Assembly: GCA_042091035.1 (NCBI GenBank)
Contig: JBELIG010000110.1
Span: forward strand, 1 to 10,400
Length of the DNA stretch: 10,400 nt
Origin: AM-2324 sp042091035
Lineage (GTDB): Bacteria; Bacteroidota; Bacteroidia; Chitinophagales; Saprospiraceae
Reading direction: 5' to 3'
How positions within the stretch are numbered: position 1 is the first letter of the stretch; each line of letters begins with the position of its first letter. Below, piece by piece: positions 5,994 through 10,400 of this stretch. A program made the position numbers and the translations under genes. The notes beneath the pieces were generated by a model. That model ran no database searches, had not been told where the DNA came from, and saw only the letters and a program-made list of their open reading frames with translations.

Positions 5994-7094
5994 ATGGAAT
6001 TAATAGAACTTATAGATTCGACTATTCTTTCAGGATATGAAGCCTGGGAAAAATTAGAGGAATTGATCCAAGGTGGACCTTGGACCACCTGTGCTGTTCT
6101 TGTTGACGAGAATACAAATAAGTTTTGTTTGCCCGCATTCAAAAAATTACTGCCATCGATTGATTTTGAGGTCATTGAAATACCTTCTGGAGAAAAGCAT
6201 AAGACTTTAAATACCTGCAACTCTATTTGGAAGGATATGATGCATTATAATTTGGATCGTAAATCACTCTGTTTCAACCTCGGAGGAGGCGTGATAGGAG
6301 ATATGGGTGGCTTTTGTGCTTCGACTTATATGCGTGGCATTGATTTTGTCCAGATCCCTACTACTTTATTGTCAATGGTTGATGCCTCTGTAGGCTCCAA
6401 ACTTGGAGTGGATTTTGAGGGCTATAAAAATATGATCGGGATGTTCAATGATCCAGATCTTGTAATGATACACGGTAGTTTTTTAAATACACTGCCAGCA
6501 GGTGAATTACGATCTGGTTATGCAGAGATGCTTAAACATCTTTTGATTGCGGATGTCGATAGTTGGGAGAAGTATAGTGCTGCTTATGATTGGAGAGATA
6601 ATATAGACTTAGAGAATATTCTGCATTCAGTGCGTATCAAGAAAAGTTTTGTGGAGGAAGATCCTTATGAACAAGGTATTCGGAAGGCATTGAATTTTGG
6701 CCATACTTTTGGTCATGCGATTGAGAGCTTAGGCATGGAGTCCGATGATTTTGTGCATCTAAAACACGGTGATGCAGTAGCCTTAGGTATGGTGTTTGCA
6801 AATATAATCGCACACGAAAAGGGCATGCTAAGTATGGAGGAGATGGAGGAAATTAATGACTACCTGTTTTCTGTATATAAGCCAATTGAGGTTCCAAAGC
6901 TATTCTGGGAAGATATATTTGCTTATATCGTTAAGGACAAGAAAAATCAAAGAGGGTCTATATTGATGACTTTACTTGAAGAAATAGGTGTCGTTCGAGT
7001 AAATATCGAGGTGAGCCCTGAAGAAATATTTTTTGCATTATCTGCTTACAACGCATTGGTAACTTCCAATAAAAAAAGCAAAAGCGATTCCTGA
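5994..7094 (+). CDS. aroB: 3-dehydroquinate synthase (shikimate pathway, step 2)
   Basis: 366 residues, normal length. The cytosolic enzyme converts DAHP to 3-dehydroquinate using NAD+ and a divalent metal. Visible signatures are PSGEKHKT at 64-71, the NAD-binding loop GGGVIGDMGGFCASTYMRG at 97-115, PTTLLSMVDASVGSKLGVD at 122-140, and GELRSGYAEMLKH at 170-182. The metal ligands are all present: E178, H237 in NFGHTFGHAIE and H258 in KHGDAVALGM. SKLGVD replaces the more common GK(T/L)G(I/V)N, a mild variant that keeps the lysine (K136). It is the last gene of the operon, 8 bp after the ABM gene, and its stop codon lies within the terminator hairpin. Other aro genes are not in the window. The start ATG has no obvious Shine-Dalgarno sequence, so coupling to the upstream gene may help its translation. 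Confidence 0.96.
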   Translation: MELIELIDSTILSGYEAWEKLEELIQGGPWTTCAVLVDENTNKFCLPAFKKLLPSIDFEVIEIPSGEKHKTLNTCNSIWKDMMHYNLDRKSLCFNLGGGVIGDMGGFCASTYMRGIDFVQIPTTLLSMVDASVGSKLGVDFEGYKNMIGMFNDPDLVMIHGSFLNTLPAGELRSGYAEMLKHLLIADVDSWEKYSAAYDWRDNIDLENILHSVRIKKSFVEEDPYEQGIRKALNFGHTFGHAIESLGMESDDFVHLKHGDAVALGMVFANIIAHEKGMLSMEEMEEINDYLFSVYKPIEVPKLFWEDIFAYIVKDKKNQRGSILMTLLEEIGVVRVNIEVSPEEIFFALSAYNALVTSNKKSKSDS

Positions 7095-7111
7095 TGGAAT
7101 CGCTTTTTTTT
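7080..7111. terminator. Bidirectional intrinsic terminator between the convergent aroB and DUF5606 genes
   Basis: Arms 7080-7091 and 7096-7107 form a perfect 12-bp stem (core AAAGCGATTCC/GGAATCGCTTT) with a 4-nt loop TGAT. A T-run continues to 7111 on the plus strand, and an A-rich run on the left (7071-7082, with one GC) gives a U-rich tail on the minus transcript. The aroB stop TGA occupies 7092-7094 in the loop, and the opposing gene's TAA is at 7112-7110, so one element closes both units. Confidence 0.9.
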
Positions 7112-7529
7112 ATTCTGCTTCTTTCGTTTCTTCAACTTCTTCTTCTTGTGATAGTAAGTTTCTTTCGTTTAGGAAAATAAACCACTTGATCACTTTTTTG
7201 ATATCTCCAGAACTTACCTGGTCTCTATCAAAGTCAGGCAGTACATCTGCAAAATATTCTCTGAGTTCTTCAGGCTTTGAATTTGGATTTACTGGAGGAT
7301 TATCTTCTAGTTGATCCATCATATTTGAGAAAACCTTTGATAATTCTGTTGAATCATCATCTGTATAAATTGCGATTGACTCAAGAGGCGTAAATTGATG
7401 CCTTCTTGATGGCGCAAACTTTTTCTTACCGGTATCTAAGTCCTCAATGATCAAACCATTATTCCTGTTACCTGCAATTTTAAAAACTCCAGATATTCCA
7501 CTTACTGCAATGAGATCTTTTAAATTCAT
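7110..7529 (-). CDS. DUF5606 domain-containing protein
   Basis: 139 residues, soluble, with no signal peptide. The N-terminal half matches the small Bacteroidota-restricted DUF5606 family: MNLKDLIAVSGISGVFKIAG at 1-20, LDTGKKKF at 31-38 and LESIAIYTDDDS at 49-60. A second conserved block, LPDFDRDQVSSGDIKKVIKW at 97-116, is predicted helical. The tail from 128 is almost entirely acidic (EEEVEETKEAE). The function is unknown. The beta-rich N-domain followed by a helical segment suggests a small binding or adaptor protein, but this is inference. It begins 28 bp after the E1-fusion stop on the same strand, so the two are probably cotranscribed and end at the shared terminator. Confidence 0.85.
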   Translation of the reverse strand: MNLKDLIAVSGISGVFKIAGNRNNGLIIEDLDTGKKKFAPSRRHQFTPLESIAIYTDDDSTELSKVFSNMMDQLEDNPPVNPNSKPEELREYFADVLPDFDRDQVSSGDIKKVIKWFIFLNERNLLSQEEEVEETKEAE

Positions 7530-7557
7530 ATCTACTTTTTATAATAATGGGAGCTGC

Positions 7558-9558
7558 TTAATAGCTCATTAATTTCTTTAATTGTTCTTTTAGGCGTTCT
7601 ATTGGAAGAAACTGCTCTTCCAATGCTTTCGCAAATGGGAAAGGTGTATCTAAACTCGCAACACGCATTACCGGAGCATCTAGATGCTCAAAAAGGTGTT
7701 CAGAAATGTGAGCAGATAATTCCCCACCGATTCCTCCTAATAAGGTATCCTCATGCAAAATTAGAACTTTATTTGTCTTTTTCACAGATTGTTCAATGGC
7801 ATCATAGTCCAATGGAAGCAGTGTTCTTAAGTCAATAATATCTGCTTGTATATTCATTTCAGCACATATTTTTTCTGCCCAATGTACACCCATACCATAT
7901 GTGATTATACTTAGATCTTCTCCTTCTGTAACCCAACGAGCTTTTCCAAACTCAATAGTGTAAGGTTCATCAGGAACCTCCGAGCTTATAGATCTGTATA
8001 GAGCCTTATGTTCAAAGAACATAACAGGATTTGGATCTTCAAAAGAGGTCATCAATAGACCCTTCGCATCTTCTGGTGTTGATGGATAAGCGATCTTAAG
8101 TCCTGGTGTATGGAAGAACCATGCTTCATTACTTTGTGAATGGAAAGGACCTGCTCCTACACCACCACCGGTAGGCATACGTATTACAACATCTGCTTTT
8201 TGTCCCCAGCGATAGTGGAGTTTAGCAAGATTATTTGTGATTTGGTTGAATCCGCAGGTTACGAAATCAGCAAATTGCATTTCTACCATTGCTTTACCAC
8301 CCTTTAAACTTAGACCAAGGGCAGCACCAATTACGGCACTCTCACACAAAGGAGTATTCCTTACTCGCTCTTTTCCAAACTCTTTATAAAATCCATCTGT
8401 GATCTTGAATACACCACCATAATCAGAAATATCCTGACCCATTAATACAAGGTTTGGATGTCTTTGCATGGATTGACGAAGACCATCTGAGATTGCATCT
8501 ACAAGTCGTTTCTCAGTCTTCTTTGCTGGATCTGCTTTTATTGGCAAGTAGTTGAAAGGCGCATATACATCTTCAAGTTCTTCTTGGAGGTCAGCTTCTA
8601 CTGGCGGCATGTTGAAAGCTAGTTCAACATTTTCGTTTATTGAACGCTTGACTTCAGCTCTGAAATTTTCGATGTATGCTTTGTCAATAATCTTTTCTTC
8701 CAAGAGGAATTCTTCGAAATTAGAGATCGGGTCCTTAAGAGCCCACATATCCATAAGTTCTTTAGGAACATATTTTGTACCTGAAGCTTCCTCATGACCT
8801 CTCATTCTGAATGTTTTACATTCTAGAAAAATAGGCTCAGGATTCTTGCGCATAGATGTGGCAAGTTTCTTTATTGTGGAGTATACCTCAAGGATATTAT
8901 TTCCATCAATACTGTAGCCTTTCATGCCATACCCTTTCGCTCTATCGACAAGGTCCTTACAATTATATTGTTCGTTTACAGGTGTGGATAAGCCATACCC
9001 GTTGTTTTCAATTACAAATATTACTGGTAGCTGCCAAACAGATGCAACATTCAAGGCTTCGTGAAACTCACCTTGTGAGGTGGCACCATCTCCTGTAAAA
9101 GCAAGAGATACTTTTGCCTCACCATTTAATTTATGTGATAAACCAACTCCAGAAGCTAGAGATAATTGAGGTCCAAGGTGTGATATCATACCAACTATAC
9201 CGTGCTCCATAGCACCAAAGTGGAAGGAGCGATCACGCCCTTTTGTATATCCTGCATCTTTTCCCTGCCATTGAGCAAAAAGATTTTCTAAAGGCATGTT
9301 CCTGCTGGTGAATACCCCCAGGTTTCTATGCATAGTAAAGATAAGCTCATCAGCATCAAGTGCCATAGTAGCACCTACAGAAATTGCCTCCTGTCCGATA
9401 CCCGAGAACCATTTTGATATTCTTCCCTGTCTCAACAGGATAAGCATCTTCTCTTCAATTAACCTAGGCCTTAATAGACCTTCATAAAGGTCAATCAGTT
9501 GTTTTTTACTGATCTTACCTTTCTTATAATTAATTTGATCTTGTTTTACGTTCGCCAT
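7558..9558 (-). CDS. 2-oxoacid dehydrogenase E1 component, alpha and beta subunits fused
   Basis: 666 residues joining the two subunits of the heterotetrameric, thiamine-diphosphate-dependent E1 of branched-chain/pyruvate-type dehydrogenase complexes. The alpha part (about 15-320) holds HRN at 77-79, the ThDP/Mg motif starting GDGATSQGEFHEALN at 156-170 and ending IENN at 183-186, and RMRGHEEASG at 251-260, where H255 is the conserved loop histidine. A short linker (about 320-347) leads to the beta part (348-666), with LMGQDISDYGGVFKIT at 372-387, the catalytic Glu in CESAVIG (E406), FHSQSNEAWFFHTPGLK at 472-488 with H473, and YPSTPEDAKGL at 491-501. It decarboxylates a 2-oxoacid and acylates the E2 lipoyl domain. 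Fused E1s of this kind are frequent in Bacteroidota and are usually assigned to branched-chain 2-oxoacids; the exact substrate cannot be read from sequence. No E2 or E3 gene is adjacent. The DUF5606 gene follows in the same unit. Confidence 0.93.
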   Translation of the reverse strand: MANVKQDQINYKKGKISKKQLIDLYEGLLRPRLIEEKMLILLRQGRISKWFSGIGQEAISVGATMALDADELIFTMHRNLGVFTSRNMPLENLFAQWQGKDAGYTKGRDRSFHFGAMEHGIVGMISHLGPQLSLASGVGLSHKLNGEAKVSLAFTGDGATSQGEFHEALNVASVWQLPVIFVIENNGYGLSTPVNEQYNCKDLVDRAKGYGMKGYSIDGNNILEVYSTIKKLATSMRKNPEPIFLECKTFRMRGHEEASGTKYVPKELMDMWALKDPISNFEEFLLEEKIIDKAYIENFRAEVKRSINENVELAFNMPPVEADLQEELEDVYAPFNYLPIKADPAKKTEKRLVDAISDGLRQSMQRHPNLVLMGQDISDYGGVFKITDGFYKEFGKERVRNTPLCESAVIGAALGLSLKGGKAMVEMQFADFVTCGFNQITNNLAKLHYRWGQKADVVIRMPTGGGVGAGPFHSQSNEAWFFHTPGLKIAYPSTPEDAKGLLMTSFEDPNPVMFFEHKALYRSISSEVPDEPYTIEFGKARWVTEGEDLSIITYGMGVHWAEKICAEMNIQADIIDLRTLLPLDYDAIEQSVKKTNKVLILHEDTLLGGIGGELSAHISEHLFEHLDAPVMRVASLDTPFPFAKALEEQFLPIERLKEQLKKLMSY

Positions 9559-9567
9559 GGGCTATAC

Positions 9568-9580
9568 TGTGTAGTACACA
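9568..9580. repeat. 13-bp palindrome in the leader of the E1-fusion gene
   Basis: TGTGTA-G-TACACA is a perfect inverted repeat around one central base. It lies 10-22 bp before the E1 start codon and downstream of its candidate promoter. Position and symmetry suit an operator for a dimeric regulator, but the regulator is unknown. A 9-bp part (TGTGTAGTA) recurs inverted at 9708-9716. Confidence 0.45.
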
Positions 9581-9595
9581 TTTTAATATGAATCG

Positions 9596-9603
9596 CAAAG
9601 GTA
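9596..9603 (-). promoter_or_regulatory. Candidate -7 promoter element for the E1-fusion gene
   Basis: Minus-strand TACCTTTG matches TAnnTTTG exactly, 37 bp before the ATG, giving a leader of about 30 nt. Only a T-rich, imperfect -33 region (CTTTTC) lies upstream. It is the best-placed promoter candidate in the window. Confidence 0.5.
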
Positions 9604-9696
9604 ATAGAAATTTACTGCGAAAAGCACTCTATTGTAAAGTATTAAGCTCTTTTTTTAGTATAGTAAATAAGGATTTTAATTTTTTTGCGTTTGCAA

Positions 9697-9716
9697 TACT
9701 ACAAGCTTACTACACA
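9697..9716 (+). repeat. Direct repeats TACTACA at an 11-bp interval in the E1 / PBP divergent region
   Basis: TACTACA occurs at 9697-9703 and 9708-9714, about one helical turn apart. The second copy extends to TACTACACA (9708-9716), the exact reverse complement of TGTGTAGTA at 9568-9576. This suggests a family of related protein-binding sites across the 270-bp gap, though seven-base repeats in AT-rich DNA can be accidental. Confidence 0.35.
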
Positions 9717-9724
9717 ATAAAAGC

Positions 9725-9758
9725 ATGTGGAAAGATTGTAGTCATATTTTTACCACAT
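9725..9758. repeat. Inverted repeat upstream of the penicillin-binding protein gene
   Basis: ATGTGG (9725-9730) and CCACAT (9753-9758) are exact inverted copies. AAA just inside the left arm can pair with TTT inside the right arm past a small bulge. It lies about 70-100 bp before the PBP start. It may be an operator; no T-run follows, so it is not a terminator. Confidence 0.3.
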
Positions 9759-9828
9759 TCGTATAATTATAGCGACTTTTATATACAATATAACCTTGAT
9801 CACTAAGCAGAGCTAAAATTAGTTCATC

Positions 9829-10400
9829 ATGAGTATGGAGCATAATACACCAGATACAGACCTACCAAACGAGGGAGATGAGCACAAGGAAGTGCAGTCT
9901 AACGATGAATTGCGAGAGCAACGAATGCCGAAATATAGACGTATAATCAAACGTACATGGTTGCTAATTGCAGCAGGTATAGTTGGTTTTTTTGCATTCT
10001 TTGTCTTCTTGTCTTTTGGTGACCTTCCTGACACCAAAGAACTCGAAAATCCTAAAAGTGTTTTGGCGACCGAAGTTATTGGAATTGATGGCTCTGTACT
10101 TGGGCGTTTCTTTATCGAAAACAGGGTAAAGATAAGCTATGATTCCTTGTCTGAAAATGTAAAACAGGCACTTGTAGCTACTGAAGATGCTCGATTCTTT
10201 GAGCATTCTGGGATTGATTTTAGAGCCTTGGCTCGGGTTTTTGTTAAAACCATACTCGGTGGAGATAAAAGTGGGGGAGGTGGCTCCACGATCACTCAAC
10301 AACTCTCGAAACTCTTATTTACAGATAATGCATCCAGACATATAGTGGAGCGTGCCATGCAAAAATTCAGAGAGTGGATCATATCTGTTCAGTTGGAGCG
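9829..10400 (+). CDS. Class A penicillin-binding protein (PBP1A-type), N-terminal part
   Basis: 190 codons are visible before the right edge; full class A PBPs are usually 700-850 residues. An acidic cytoplasmic leader (1-34) and a basic patch (KYRRIIKR, 35-42) precede one membrane helix (about 44-63), giving a type II topology with the enzyme in the periplasm. The glycosyltransferase-51 domain follows, with all visible catalytic motifs: ATEDARFFEHSGID at 117-130 with catalytic E119, GGSTITQQLSKLLF at 151-164, and QKFREWIISVQLE at 178-190 with the second conserved Glu, E182. This domain polymerises lipid II into glycan strands. The transpeptidase domain expected downstream is outside the window, so a monofunctional protein cannot be excluded, although the leader and length so far fit PBP1A. 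ATG at 9829 and ATG at 9835 are both possible starts; neither has a clear Shine-Dalgarno sequence. It is transcribed divergently from the E1 fusion. Confidence 0.92.
   Translation, partial: MSMEHNTPDTDLPNEGDEHKEVQSNDELREQRMPKYRRIIKRTWLLIAAGIVGFFAFFVFLSFGDLPDTKELENPKSVLATEVIGIDGSVLGRFFIENRVKISYDSLSENVKQALVATEDARFFEHSGIDFRALARVFVKTILGGDKSGGGGSTITQQLSKLLFTDNASRHIVERAMQKFREWIISVQLE

Noticed and set aside
9588..9806. 72-aa plus-strand open frame in the E1 / PBP intergenic region
   Set aside because: It overlaps the candidate E1 promoter and the repeats, has no recognisable motif or Shine-Dalgarno sequence, and has an AT-driven composition (runs of F, I, K, Y). More likely a chance frame in a control region.
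9964..10302. 112-aa minus-strand open frame opposite the PBP gene
   Set aside because: The plus strand carries all visible glycosyltransferase-51 motifs in order, so the opposite frame is a shadow.
1..10400. Defence island, CRISPR array, insertion sequence, prophage or biosynthetic cluster
   Set aside because: No spaced repeats, transposase, integrase, terminal repeats or toxin/antitoxin-like genes. The ABM protein alone does not indicate an antibiotic cluster. The gene content is housekeeping throughout.

Overview
The window reads as an ordinary housekeeping stretch of an AT-rich Bacteroidota chromosome, probably a free-living Cytophagales- or Flammeovirga-like lineage (the finer placement is a guess). 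The clues are lineage-typical proteins: a single-chain E1 alpha/beta 2-oxoacid dehydrogenase, a DUF5606 protein, an OmpA-domain protein opening with NLVPNPSFE, and a lipoprotein signal. Three intergenic sites also fit the Bacteroidota -7 promoter element TAnnTTTG, and Shine-Dalgarno sequences are mostly weak.

Layout. Bases 1-4713 are on the minus strand. In transcription order they hold phoH (TTG start), a dienelactone-hydrolase-like lipoprotein 23 bp downstream, an ALDH7/antiquitin-type aldehyde dehydrogenase 76 bp further on, a strong UUCG-loop terminator, and an OmpA-family envelope protein whose last residues run off the left edge. Bases 4714-4906 are a 193-bp divergent control region with a perfect 10-bp inverted repeat whose arms lie 40 bp apart. 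Bases 4907-7094 are a tight plus-strand operon: a divergent SAM hydroxide adenosyltransferase homologue, a 97-aa ABM-domain protein overlapping it by 4 bp, and aroB 8 bp later. It ends in a perfect 12-bp hairpin terminator with the aroB stop codon in its loop. The convergent minus-strand unit (E1 alpha/beta fusion, then the DUF5606 gene) ends on the other side of the same hairpin. Bases 9559-9828 are a 270-bp divergent region with no convincing gene but several small dyads and repeats. A class A penicillin-binding protein starts at 9829 and is cut by the right edge inside its transglycosylase domain.

How the genes work together. The ALDH7 enzyme (lysine or aldehyde catabolism) and the E1 fusion (2-oxoacid oxidation) are central metabolism. 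aroB feeds the shikimate pathway. The OmpA protein and the PBP act at peptidoglycan and the envelope. PhoH is a KH/P-loop NTPase linked to RNA metabolism. I see no mobile element, CRISPR array, tRNA/rRNA, defence island or clear sign of transfer. The most interesting items are the SAM-hydrolase homologue lacking the family's catalytic motifs in a coupled operon with aroB, and the dyads in the two divergent intergenic regions.
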